From Frankiales bacterium (GTDB lineage Bacteria > Actinomycetota > Actinomycetes > Mycobacteriales > SCTD01), in NCBI GenBank assembly GCA_025965755.1, contig JAOPWI010000214.1, forward strand, positions 1 to 54,300: a DNA stretch of 54,300 nt. The letters run 5' to 3'. The notes under the pieces were generated by a model. That model searched no databases. It was not told the origin of the DNA and saw only the letters and a list, made by a program, of their open reading frames with translations. Shown one piece after another: positions 17,116 through 25,612 of this stretch (positions are counted from its first letter, which is position 1; each line of letters starts with the position of its first letter). The position numbers and the translations under genes are program-made.

Positions 17116-18392
17116 GGTGTGGTCCCTTCGAGGCCGAGCAGGTCGGCGAACAGGGCGTCGACCGGCAGGGGCGGGACGCCGCCGACGCTCTCGGTGCCCG
17201 GGCCGGGGTGGAAGGCGAGGGTCGCGCCGTTGGCATCGGTCATCTTCGCGGTGGCGGCCAGCCCGGCGAACATGTAGCCGAGCTCCTGATAGAGCGGCGT
17301 CTTCCCGCGGTAGGGGCTCAGGACGGCCTTGAGGACGGGGCCGCGCAGACGGTCGACGACCGGGCCGCGGACGTCCTCCGTGACCTGCTCCGCCTGGCGC
17401 ACCACGGGAACAGCGTCGACCAGCATCGGACGCAGGTCGCGGGCCAGCAGCCGGACGTCGGCCACGACGGGGCGGGCCTCGGCGAGGACAGGCCGTGCGG
17501 CCCGCAGGAGCTGCGCGCCCTCCCTCATCGTGGCCTGGAGTCGGGGCGCGGTGTCCTGAACCTTGGTCAGCGTGCGGTCGAGGCGGGTCAGGGCAGCCCG
17601 GGTGACCTCGAGGGTCCGCGGCGCGGCCACGATCGTGCGGGCGATCGCCTCCCGCTGTCCGTTCAGCACTCCGGTCGCGCCTGCACCGGCCCGGAGCATG
17701 CCGTCGAGCTCGCCCTGCTCGGCGGACAGCGCACGGCCCGTGTCCTCGAGGCCTTGGACGAGGGACGACAGGTCGTCCTCCGGCTCCGAGCCGCGGAGGG
17801 CCTGCAGGACCTGGCCGGCCGGCTGCAGCGTGTCGGGGGCACGTTCGACCAGGGCCTGGGCGGCCGCTGCACCCCGCGGCTGCGTCGCGCCCTCGAGCTG
17901 CGTGATGGACGTCCTGAGGCCGTCCCTCTGCTCCGGCCCGATCTGCTCGAGGACCCGGTCGAGCTCGACGGGGACCGTGGTGCGGGCGGCCGGGACACGG
18001 CCGACGGGCTTGCCCGGGTCCCCGCCGGGCGAGAGCGCGACGTAGTAGTTCCCACCCAGCAGCGTGGTCGGACGGATGGCTGCGCTCGGGCTGGTTCCCA
18101 GCTTGGCCAGCGTGCCCTTGTCGAGCTTGACCGTCAGCAGGGCGTTCTCCCCCGCCTTCTCCACGCCGGTCACCACGCCGACCGGCACGCCGGCCACCTT
18201 GACCCGGCTCTGGTTGTCCCGGAGCCGGTAGTCCCGCTCGGCCTCGATGAGCAGCGTGTCGCCGGAGGCGAGCCGGACCGCGAGGGCGGACTTGTTGAAG
18301 AGCAGCACGCCGACGAGGGCGGCGACGCTCAGGAGCAGGGCCCCCAGCTGCAGCCGGCTCAGCCGTGGCAGTCGGCCTGTGAGCGCCTTCAT
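17112..18392 (-). CDS. MCE family protein 4
   Basis: 426 residues from ATG 18392 (ATGA overlap with the gene before). The single N-terminal helix covers about residues 15-33 (QLGALLLSVAALVGVLLF). The MCE core (about 45-120) has NQSRVKVAGVPVGVVTGV, with LLGGNYYVALSPGG after it. A long helical region and an LGYMFAGLAATAKMTDANG segment complete the chain. It is one of six different MCE subunits expected to stack or ring together. Confidence 0.92.
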   Translation of the reverse strand: MKALTGRLPRLSRLQLGALLLSVAALVGVLLFNKSALAVRLASGDTLLIEAERDYRLRDNQSRVKVAGVPVGVVTGVEKAGENALLTVKLDKGTLAKLGTSPSAAIRPTTLLGGNYYVALSPGGDPGKPVGRVPAARTTVPVELDRVLEQIGPEQRDGLRTSITQLEGATQPRGAAAAQALVERAPDTLQPAGQVLQALRGSEPEDDLSSLVQGLEDTGRALSAEQGELDGMLRAGAGATGVLNGQREAIARTIVAAPRTLEVTRAALTRLDRTLTKVQDTAPRLQATMREGAQLLRAARPVLAEARPVVADVRLLARDLRPMLVDAVPVVRQAEQVTEDVRGPVVDRLRGPVLKAVLSPYRGKTPLYQELGYMFAGLAATAKMTDANGATLAFHPGPGTESVGGVPPLPVDALFADLLGLEGTTP

Positions 18393-19651
18393 CGTGGCTG
18401 TCCTGACGTCGTCTGCTTCTGCGCCTCACCGGGAGCGGGGTAGGCGTTGCGTGAGGTGATCGGGTCGGGGAGCGTCGTGCCGAGCGGCCCCGCACCCGAG
18501 AACGACTCGCTGTTCGCGAGGGTGTTCAGCCGGAGCCAGTGGCCGTTCTTGTCCCCCTCGGACAGCGCGTCGCTGGCGTACGCGAACCACAGCGAGACCT
18601 CCGGGCTGTACGGCGCGAGCACGTCCAGCGGCGTCGCGGCCAGCGTGACGGCGCGCCGCACCTTCGGTGCGAGCGGACGGGCGTCGGTCACGAGGCCGGT
18701 CAGTCCGTCGACGGCCGGCAGCGCCTGCTGCGCGACGCCCGGCACGTCCTGCAGCGGCTCGACGACGTCGCGCAGCGTGGCGCGGATGTCGGCCGTGCTG
18801 TCACCCAGCGCCGCACCACCGTCGCGCAGGCCGCCGGCCGTCACCCGGAGGTCGTCGAGGGGACGCCCGAGGTCGACCAGCGCCTTCCGGGTCTCCCCGA
18901 GCGTCGTGGGCAAGCGCTCCAGCGTGCTGTCCAGCGGGGCCCCGTCGTCGACGGCGAGGTCCCCGAGGTTCACGTCCATCTCCCGGACGAGGTCGCCGAG
19001 CTCCTGCTCACGGCCCTTGAGACGCTGGGACAGCGTCCGCGCCGTCGTGAGGAGCGTGTCGAGGTCCGCCTCCGGTGCGCTCAACGCCCGGCTCACCCGT
19101 GCGCTGTCCTCCAGCAGGTCCGGGCTGGCGCCGAGCAGGTCGTTCAGGTCCTCGGCGTGCCGGGCCGCGCCCCGACCGGCCGTGCGCACGGTGGCCGCCA
19201 ACGCGGTCCGGGTCGGCTCGTCGAGCACGGCGAGCAGGGCGTCCAGGTCCGTGGCGTTGCCGGCAGGACCCGGCTCGAGGACCGCGCCGTCGGGCAGCCG
19301 GCCGGCGGCCGGTGTGCCCGGGTCGAACTGCACGAGCTTCTGCCCCAGAGCGCTGCGGGCGTCGACGAAGGCCTTCGCGTCGCGGTAGACCGGCCGCTCC
19401 CCGTCGAGCTGCAGCACGAGGCGCGCCTTGCCGGCCTTGCCGGCGATGTCGCGCACCTGGCCCACGCGGACCCCGTTGCTGCGGACGTCGTTGCCGACGC
19501 GCAGGGCCGGGCCGATGTCCTCGAAAGCCACGTCGACGAGGGTGTAGTCACGACCGACGAGGCCGCGCTGGCTGGTGAAGGCGATACCGAGGCTCAAGGT
19601 GAAGGCCACGAGAACTGCACCGCCGGTCACGGTCGCCTTGTTGAGGCTCAT
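18389..19651 (-). CDS. MCE family protein 3
   Basis: 420 residues from ATG 19651, overlapping the stop of the gene before. The membrane helix is at about 8-26 (VTGGAVLVAFTLSLGIAF). The MCE domain (about 37-110) includes IGPALRVGNDVRSNGVRVG. The helical stretch follows, and the C-terminus carries SRNAYPAPGEA, close to the tail motif of MCE 6. No lipobox. Function as for the other subunits: a part of the extracytoplasmic lipid conduit. Confidence 0.92.
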   Translation of the reverse strand: MSLNKATVTGGAVLVAFTLSLGIAFTSQRGLVGRDYTLVDVAFEDIGPALRVGNDVRSNGVRVGQVRDIAGKAGKARLVLQLDGERPVYRDAKAFVDARSALGQKLVQFDPGTPAAGRLPDGAVLEPGPAGNATDLDALLAVLDEPTRTALAATVRTAGRGAARHAEDLNDLLGASPDLLEDSARVSRALSAPEADLDTLLTTARTLSQRLKGREQELGDLVREMDVNLGDLAVDDGAPLDSTLERLPTTLGETRKALVDLGRPLDDLRVTAGGLRDGGAALGDSTADIRATLRDVVEPLQDVPGVAQQALPAVDGLTGLVTDARPLAPKVRRAVTLAATPLDVLAPYSPEVSLWFAYASDALSEGDKNGHWLRLNTLANSESFSGAGPLGTTLPDPITSRNAYPAPGEAQKQTTSGQPR

Positions 19652-21045
19652 CGCCGGCCACCCAGCAGGGTGCCGAGCAGGCTCTTCTCCTGCTCGACGG
19701 TCAGCCCGGTGGCGCTGCCCGGGTCGACGAGCGGCAGCGTCGGCCGTCCGGGGAGCTTCGGCAGCACGGTGGTCGGCGCGGCCGTGGTCGGCGCCTTGCC
19801 CGCGAGCGACGGCAGGTTTTTCGTGATGCCCTTGACCGGTGTGTCGACCGGGACCGGACCCATCAGGGTCTCCTCGCTGATGATGGCGTGGGCGCGGAAG
19901 TAGTGGCTGAGCCCGTCCCTGCCGTTCGTGGTCAGCGCCCAGTTGCGGATGAACTCGAGCAGGTTCGAGAGCTTCTGGTCGTCCCCGATCAGGCCCAGTG
20001 CGACCGGCGCTGCGTCCCTCGCCGCCGACCGTGCGGCCGGGCCGGCCGCCTCGAGGTCGGCCGCGACGGGACGGGCCTGGGTGACGAGCTGCTGCGCCTT
20101 CTCGAGGACGGGCTGCAGGCTGGCGAGCGCCGGGTCCACCGTCCTCCCGAGCCGGTCCAGCTCGCCGCTGATCTCACGGATGTCGCTCGTGACCGGGCGC
20201 ACGTCCTGCAGCAGCGGGGTGGCCTGCTCCGACGTCGCCGCCAGAGCCGCCAGCCGCGACCGGGCCTCCCGCAGCGTGGCGGGAAGCACCTGCAGCGTCT
20301 GCCGCAGGGCTGCCTGCCGCCGCGCGGTCGTGTCGAGCAGCAGGCTCGCACTGTCGACGAGGCCGTCCAGGCGCTTCCCCCGGTCGGCGCCGAGCGAGGC
20401 CGCCACCGGCGTCACCGCGTCGACGAGCTCGTTGAGGGTGCCGTTCTGCTCGCGCAGGATGCCGACGAGCTCATCGGCGTCCTGCAGGGCGCCCGGCAGC
20501 GTGCGCAGGGCGGTACCGGCGGCGGCGCCGTTGCCCCGCACACCGATGCCGAGCGTCGTGAGCGTCGCGGCCAGCGCCTCCCCGGTCGGCTCGTCGACGA
20601 CGTCCAGCACCTCGTCGAGGTCAGCGAGACGGCCGGTCTGCGACGGCGGCAGCTCCGCGCCGTCCTCGAGGAGCGGCGCGGCGGCGCTCCCGGTGTCGAG
20701 GTCGACGTAGCGCTCCCCCAACAGGCTGACCGGCTTGATGACGGCCTTCGCGTCGCGGTGGACGGGCAAGAACTGGGGCGCGACGGTGAAGGTCATGACG
20801 GCCTTGCCCTTGACGAGCTGGATGGAGTCGACCTTTCCGGCCGTGACGCCGCCGACCTTGACCTCGTTGCCGGGGATCAGGGCGCTGGCGTCGGTGAACA
20901 CGGCAGTCAGCTCGAGCGCGTCGTCCTGCTGCACGCGTTGGGAGGTCGCGCCTGCGGTCAGCGCGACGAGCGCGACGGCGGCGACGCCGAGGACAGGAGC
21001 CTGTCGCCGGCCGCGGGGCCCGAGGCGGGGCAGAGTGCGCGTCAT
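19648..21045 (-). CDS. MCE family protein 2
   Basis: 465 residues from ATG 21045, where ATGA overlaps the previous stop; longer upstream readings run through the neighbour in another frame and are rejected. The N-terminal helix (VLGVAAVALVALTAGA) is followed by the MCE domain (about 45-120) with ALIPGNEVKVGGVTAGKV and LLGERYVDLDTG. The C-terminal 80 residues are Pro/Thr-rich (KAPTTAAPTTVLPKLPGRPT), a flexible tail not seen in the other five subunits. Confidence 0.92.
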   Translation of the reverse strand: MTRTLPRLGPRGRRQAPVLGVAAVALVALTAGATSQRVQQDDALELTAVFTDASALIPGNEVKVGGVTAGKVDSIQLVKGKAVMTFTVAPQFLPVHRDAKAVIKPVSLLGERYVDLDTGSAAAPLLEDGAELPPSQTGRLADLDEVLDVVDEPTGEALAATLTTLGIGVRGNGAAAGTALRTLPGALQDADELVGILREQNGTLNELVDAVTPVAASLGADRGKRLDGLVDSASLLLDTTARRQAALRQTLQVLPATLREARSRLAALAATSEQATPLLQDVRPVTSDIREISGELDRLGRTVDPALASLQPVLEKAQQLVTQARPVAADLEAAGPAARSAARDAAPVALGLIGDDQKLSNLLEFIRNWALTTNGRDGLSHYFRAHAIISEETLMGPVPVDTPVKGITKNLPSLAGKAPTTAAPTTVLPKLPGRPTLPLVDPGSATGLTVEQEKSLLGTLLGGRR

Positions 21046-22313
21046 CGGATCGGGCTCCCGTTCGCGTCGGTCCACGGCTGACCCTCGAGCTCGCCCGGCT
21101 GACGCTGCGGGTTGGTCTTGACCAGGCCGAGGTCGCCCAGCGCCGGTCCGAGCGCACCCGGCGAGCCGAGGACGGACGCGGGACCTGCCTGGACGTAGAT
21201 GCGCGTGTAGTTGCCGTACACGTCGTAGTTGGCGGTGGCCGAACCCCAGTTGGCCAGCCAGCCGGTGACCTCGGGCGTGTAGGGCCGCAGGAAGTCGAGC
21301 GCGGGCAGCGCGCCCTTCGTCAGCTGGGTGAGGCCGGGCAGGACCGCGTTCGCGCCGTCGAGCAGGCGGGGGGCGTCGTCCAGGAGGACGGACACCTGGT
21401 TCAGCGTGGGCCGAAGGTCCTGCAGGGCGGGGCGCAGGTCCTGCAGCAGCGGCCGGAGGTCCGCCGACACGGCCGGCAGCTGCGCGGCGAGCGGGGCCGC
21501 ATCGCGCAGCAGCGGGTCCGCCGCGGCGACCGTGCCCGGCACGCGGTCGAGGGTCGACGTCGCCTGGCGCAGCGTGCCCGGCAGGGCGGCGAGCGTGGCG
21601 TCCAGGCTGGACCGCTCCCTCGCGGCGCGCTGGGTGAGGCTCGTCAGGTCTGCGACGACGGCCCGCACGTCCTGGCGCCGTGTCGTGGTCACGTCTGTCA
21701 CGTCCCGCAGACGGGTGACGAGGCTCTTGAGTGCCTCGCCGTCGCGCCCGACGGACGCGGCGATGCCGCCGAGGGCCTGGACGACTGGTCCGGCGGTGCG
21801 CAACGTGCCGTTGACGTCGTCCTCGCTCCCCCGCAGGGTCGCGGCGAGGTTCTGGGTGAGGCGCTGCAGGCGGGCGCGGGTCGGCGCATCGAGCGCGGCG
21901 AGCAGCTGGTCGAGCTCGACGCGCTGCCGGCTGCCCTCGACGCGACCGCGGTCGGGCAGGTCGGGGTTGCTGGCAGGTCCCGGCTCGATGACCAGGGTCC
22001 GCTCCCCGAGCAGTGCCTTCCACTCGATGCGGGCGGTCGTCCCGGTCCGCAGCGGCGCGTACTCGTCGGCGATGGACACCGTGACGAGCGCCTGACCGTC
22101 GCGGACCTCGAGGGACTGGACGCGTCCGGCGTCGGCGCCGTCGACCTCGACCTTGCCACCCTTCACGAGGTTCGGCGCGGACGGCATGACGACGGTGACC
22201 TCGTAGCCACCGCCGGTCAGACCGCCCGCGGCGGCCTGACCGGCGGCGAACAGGACGAGCAAGCCGGCGACGCCGGCGGCCGCGGGACGGAGGCGTGCGG
22301 AAAGCGCTGGCAT
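21042..22313 (-). CDS. MCE family protein 1
   Basis: 423 residues from ATG 22313. That start lies one base after the ATPase stop, closer than an alternative GTG 11 codons upstream inside the ATPase gene. The N-terminal helix covers about 12-33 (AAGVAGLLVLFAAGQAAAGG). The MCE domain has APNLVKGGKVEVDGADAGRV and LLGERTLVIEPG. The helical region ends in a segment rich in aromatic residues (SATANYDVYGNYTRIYVQAG) that may be the membrane-distal tip. It is the first of six consecutive MCE genes. Confidence 0.92.
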   Translation of the reverse strand: MPALSARLRPAAAGVAGLLVLFAAGQAAAGGLTGGGYEVTVVMPSAPNLVKGGKVEVDGADAGRVQSLEVRDGQALVTVSIADEYAPLRTGTTARIEWKALLGERTLVIEPGPASNPDLPDRGRVEGSRQRVELDQLLAALDAPTRARLQRLTQNLAATLRGSEDDVNGTLRTAGPVVQALGGIAASVGRDGEALKSLVTRLRDVTDVTTTRRQDVRAVVADLTSLTQRAARERSSLDATLAALPGTLRQATSTLDRVPGTVAAADPLLRDAAPLAAQLPAVSADLRPLLQDLRPALQDLRPTLNQVSVLLDDAPRLLDGANAVLPGLTQLTKGALPALDFLRPYTPEVTGWLANWGSATANYDVYGNYTRIYVQAGPASVLGSPGALGPALGDLGLVKTNPQRQPGELEGQPWTDANGSPIR

Positions 22314-22314
22314 G

Positions 22315-23091
22315 TCAGTCCATCCCGAGCGGGCCAGCGCTGTCACCGGCGAGGAACTGCCGCACGAACGGGTCCTCCGACTCGAACGCCTCCTCGGTCG
22401 GGCCGTAGTGGATCAGCCGGCCCTGCCAGATGAGGCCCACGTAGTCGCTGACCTTGCGGGTCGTGGGGATGTTGTGCGTGACCAGCACGTACGTCCCGCC
22501 GTGCTCGGCGTGCATGTCCAGGATGACGTCGTTCAGCAGGCTGGTGCGGACGGGGTCGAGGCCGGAGTCGGGCTCGTCGAACAGGACGACGTCGGGGTTC
22601 AGCACCAGGGCGCGGGCGAAGCCGGCGCGCTTGCGCATGCCGCCGGACACCTCGTTCGGAGACTTGCCGGCGGCGGCCTCGAGACCAACCTCGGCCATGC
22701 GTCGCATGACCAGCTCCTCGATCTCGCTCTCGCTCATGTCCGTGTGCTTGCGGAGCGGGAAAGCGATGTTGTCATAGATGTTCATGGAGCCGAACAGGGC
22801 GCCGTCCTGGAACAGCACCCCGTAGCGGATGCGCATCTCCCGACGCTCCTTCTCCGACATCTCGCTCACCGGCCGGCCGAAGAAGCGGATCTCGCCCTGG
22901 TCCGGGTCGAGCAGCCCGACCAGGTGCTTCAGCAGGACGCTCTTGCCGGTGCCGGACGGGCCGAGCACGGTCGTGATGGCGCCGTCGACGAAGGGGATGG
23001 TCAGACCCCGCAGGATCTTGAAGTCGCCGAAGGCCTTGTGGACGTCGTCCACCTGGACGGCGACCTTGGTCTCGGGGGGTGCGATGCTCAC
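22315..23091 (-). CDS. MlaF-type ABC transporter ATPase of the mce operon
   Basis: 258 residues from GTG 23091, with GGAGA five bases upstream. Walker A (GPSGTGKS), Q-loop (VLFQDGALF), signature (SGGMRKR) and Walker B with the catalytic Glu (VVLFDEPD) are intact, and the switch histidine is in LVTHN. The SGGMRKR signature with MR in place of the common QQ is typical of MlaF/MkL ATPases that power MCE systems. It should dimerise and drive the two YrbE/MlaE permeases. It follows the second permease after an 80-base gap, the only real gap in the operon core. Confidence 0.96.
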   Translation of the reverse strand: MSIAPPETKVAVQVDDVHKAFGDFKILRGLTIPFVDGAITTVLGPSGTGKSVLLKHLVGLLDPDQGEIRFFGRPVSEMSEKERREMRIRYGVLFQDGALFGSMNIYDNIAFPLRKHTDMSESEIEELVMRRMAEVGLEAAAGKSPNEVSGGMRKRAGFARALVLNPDVVLFDEPDSGLDPVRTSLLNDVILDMHAEHGGTYVLVTHNIPTTRKVSDYVGLIWQGRLIHYGPTEEAFESEDPFVRQFLAGDSAGPLGMD

Positions 23092-23171
23092 GGGGTCTCC
23101 ACGTCGTTCGGGCAGGGCGAGGCGAGCTCGCTGCGGGCAGTGCGGGCGCGGCAGCGCTGGCCGCGGGTGGG

Positions 23172-24041
23172 CTAGTTCGAGATGGGCGCGTTCGGGCTCA
23201 GACCCCAGAACAACATCGTCCCCAGGACCCCGATGACGTGGATCAACACCATGTTCACCATCATCGATGTGGCGGTGGCCTTGCCCACCCCGATCGGTCC
23301 GCCTCGGGCGTTGTAGCCGTAGTAGCAGCCGACGACCACGATCACGACACCCATGGTCATGACCTTGATGAGGCTGTACAGCAGGTCGAGCGGGTTCTGG
23401 TACAGCCAGAAGATGAAGTCGTAGCCGCCGGAGGAGACTTCGCCGAACTGCAGGACGACGACGATGTACTCCGCCGTGTACATGACGCCGAGACCGACGA
23501 TGTAGAGGAACGGCATCGCCAGCAGGGCGGCGGCGAGCCGGCTCGCGACCAGGTAGGTCTTCGAGTCGACGCCCATGACCTCCATCGCGTCGATCTCGTC
23601 GCTGATGCGCATGGAGCCGATCTCGGCGACGAGCCCGCAACCGACCTTCGCCGCGAGGATGTATCCCCACATGTAGGGCGCCATCTCCCGGATCGCGCAC
23701 CAGGCGGTGAAGATGCCGGAGTAGAGCGGCGCCCCGATCTGCTTCAGGACGTAGTTGCCCTCGATGCCGCACTGCGCTCCGATGACGAACAGCATCAGCC
23801 AGATGATCAGCCCGCTGGACAGGATCAGCACGGCGGTCTGGCGCACCACCTCGCTCGGGTACTCGCGCAGGTCGACGATCCGGCGTCCGATCGACACACC
23901 GAAGCGGGTGATGTCCGCCGTCACCTCGGCCAGGTGCCTGGCCTGCCCGACGACGAAGCCAGCGGTCAGCTCGACGTCGGGGACGCTCTGCGGTGCGCGG
24001 CCAGGAGCGGAGCGCCGAGGGGTCTGGTCGAGGAGCGTCAC
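23172..24041 (-). CDS. YrbE/MlaE-family permease 2
   Basis: 289 residues from GTG 24041, overlapping the first permease stop (GTGA). Five or so membrane helices and the MlaE core are seen: GLVAEIGSMRISDEIDAMEVMGVD, where the EIDAMEVMG motif is the family hallmark. The C-terminus ends in a hydrophobic helix (VLIHVIGVLGTMLFWGL). It pairs with permease 1 to form the transmembrane part of the lipid importer. Confidence 0.95.
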   Translation of the reverse strand: MTLLDQTPRRSAPGRAPQSVPDVELTAGFVVGQARHLAEVTADITRFGVSIGRRIVDLREYPSEVVRQTAVLILSSGLIIWLMLFVIGAQCGIEGNYVLKQIGAPLYSGIFTAWCAIREMAPYMWGYILAAKVGCGLVAEIGSMRISDEIDAMEVMGVDSKTYLVASRLAAALLAMPFLYIVGLGVMYTAEYIVVVLQFGEVSSGGYDFIFWLYQNPLDLLYSLIKVMTMGVVIVVVGCYYGYNARGGPIGVGKATATSMMVNMVLIHVIGVLGTMLFWGLSPNAPISN

Positions 24042-24958
24042 TTGAACACCTGCATCTGCGGGTTGAGGCCGAGCAGGATCGTGGTGAAGACGTAGTTGAA
24101 GATCCAGATCGTCGCGAAGGCGATGACGACCGCCTGGTTGACCGCCCTACCGACGCCAGCGGGACCGCCCTTGGTGTTCAGCCCCTTGTAGCAGCAGATG
24201 ACGGCGATGAACAGACCAAAGATGGCCGTCTTCAGCACGCTGCCCCACAGGTCCGTCACCGTGGCGTTGGCGAAGAAGTTCGCGAAGAACCCTCCGCTCG
24301 TCGCCCCCAGGAGCGGCACCGAGGCGATCCAGCCGCCGGCGATGCCGAAGCTGAGGGCCACCAGGTCGAGGGCACCGGTGATGATGGTCAGCGCGATCAC
24401 GCGAGGCAGCACGAGGCTCCGCACGGGGTCGACGCCCAGGACCTCCATCGCGTCGATCTCCTCGCGGATGCGCCGCGCGCCCAGGTCAGCGGTGATGGCC
24501 GTGCCGATGACGCCGGCCACCACCATGGCGTTGATCCAGGGCGCGAACTCGCGCACGCTGGCCATGATGAAGAAGCTGCCCAGCCGCTCCGGGACCCCGA
24601 ACAGGCTGAAGAGGTTGCCGCCCTGCAGTCCCGGTGCGCCGAGGCCGAAGGCCAGGGTGCTGACGATCATGGGGAACCAGCACTTGCGGAGGATGTCGGC
24701 CATGACGTCGCGGACGTCGCCCCAGTAGCCCCGCGGCTGCAGGACGGCGCTCTTGATGACCTGTCCCAGCAGGAGCACCATCTCACCGGTCTCGTTGAGC
24801 CCCCGGACGAGCACCCCCGGGCCGCTCTTGTTCTTCTGGCGCTCGCGCCGGGGAGCCGGCGCGCTCAACGACGGTGCCGCGGGCGCACGGCGGCCGACGG
24901 CGCGCGTGCTCGCCGGGGCATGCGCCGTCTCAGAGGCGCCGTCGAACTGCAGGCTCAT
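24038..24958 (-). CDS. YrbE/MlaE-family permease 1, first gene of the mce operon
   Basis: 306 residues from ATG 24958. A basic, alanine/proline-rich cytoplasmic tail of about 45 residues precedes the permease domain, which carries the family motif DLGARRIREEIDAMEVLGVDPVR (about 165-187) and several membrane helices. As the first gene of twelve, its upstream DNA should hold the operon promoter. That region contains a perfect 6-2-6 palindrome 23 bases before the start and a GC-rich hairpin farther up. Confidence 0.95.
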   Translation of the reverse strand: MSLQFDGASETAHAPASTRAVGRRAPAAPSLSAPAPRRERQKNKSGPGVLVRGLNETGEMVLLLGQVIKSAVLQPRGYWGDVRDVMADILRKCWFPMIVSTLAFGLGAPGLQGGNLFSLFGVPERLGSFFIMASVREFAPWINAMVVAGVIGTAITADLGARRIREEIDAMEVLGVDPVRSLVLPRVIALTIITGALDLVALSFGIAGGWIASVPLLGATSGGFFANFFANATVTDLWGSVLKTAIFGLFIAVICCYKGLNTKGGPAGVGRAVNQAVVIAFATIWIFNYVFTTILLGLNPQMQVFK

Positions 24959-24980
24959 ACCGACTCAATCCGCTTGAAGG

Positions 24981-24994
24981 GTGGCAAGTGCCAC
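24981..24994. promoter_or_regulatory. Palindrome just upstream of the mce operon, candidate operator
   Basis: GTGGCA-AG-TGCCAC is a perfect 6-2-6 inverted repeat 23 bases before the first permease start. Its size and place suit a repressor dimer site. No regulator gene is adjacent, so the protein that binds is unknown. Confidence 0.45.
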
Positions 24995-25061
24995 TTTGCG
25001 GGCAGGAGTTCGACGTGGTCCAGGCCACACCGGGGGGTGTTGGGCGTGCAACGGGGGGAAA

Positions 25062-25083
25062 CGACCCCCCGAACGGGGGGTCG
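25062..25083. repeat. GC-rich perfect hairpin with nearby G-runs, upstream of the mce operon
   Basis: CGACCCCCC (25062-25070), GAAC loop, GGGGGGTCG (25075-25083) is a 9-bp perfect stem. Two further six-base G-runs stand at 25032-25037 and 25053-25058. It could be a terminator for reverse-strand transcripts entering the mce operon, or a regulatory structure; there is no U-tract. Confidence 0.45.
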
Positions 25084-25612
25084 CTCACCTCGTCCCCGAG
25101 CGGCGATCCGGAGCGGCTGGGAGGCCGTGGGCGCAGACCTGTGCTGACCGGTGTGCCGGGCGGCTCGGCCGCCGCGGCGGTCGCCGACGGCACGGCCGGC
25201 GCGGCCATCGTGGCGGCGGCCTCCGCCAGCAGCGCGATCACCTGCGCGCTGGGTGGCCGGCCGCCCAGGCCCGAGCGGACGTAGCCCGCGCACGACAGCG
25301 CGTCCCCGCCCGGTCCGTGAGGACTCGGCGAGCTCGCGCTCGAGGGCGTCGGCGACCAAGCGCCCCCTCTCGCTGTCCGCGTCGAGGGGGACGACCTGCC
25401 CTGAGGGCAAGCCCGGTCCGCCGGCGTGCCAGGCCCAGCCTGATCGCCAGGTCGGTCAGTCCTGCGTCGCGCTGCGCACGCGTCCAGCGCTGCAGCGCGA
25501 CGTCCGGCCCGACCGGCCAGCCGGGCCGGCTCGCGAGCACCAGAGCAAGCCCCACCGCACGCCACCGAACGCCAGGCGCCACGCCAACGACCTGCCTGCC
25601 GTCGCTACCCTC

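Larger units (their letters stand above)
24930..25582 (-). pseudogene. Probable decayed gene with two frame changes
   Basis: On the reverse strand a protein-like reading begins near 25582 (MAPGVRWRAVGLALVLAS...), continues well only if the frame shifts near 25440 (RLGLA, then WHAGGPGLPSGQVVPLD...LVADALERELAESS) and shifts again near 25315 (GGDALSCAGYVRSGLGGRPP, SAQVIALLAEAAATM). Each segment looks coding, with sensible composition, but none spans the whole. Sequencing error in the C/G runs is the other explanation. No family is recognised. The last part overlaps the mce promoter region. Confidence 0.33.

Noticed and set aside
17116..18495. A long extension of MCE protein 5 across the MCE 4 gene.
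   Set aside because: It is an alternative frame of the MCE 4 gene; the GTG at 17115 with GTGA overlap and a membrane helix right after it is the proper start.
21046..22023. A long extension of MCE protein 2 upstream of 21045.
   Set aside because: It reads MCE protein 1 out of frame; ATG 21045 overlaps the stop by 4 bases and precedes the membrane helix.
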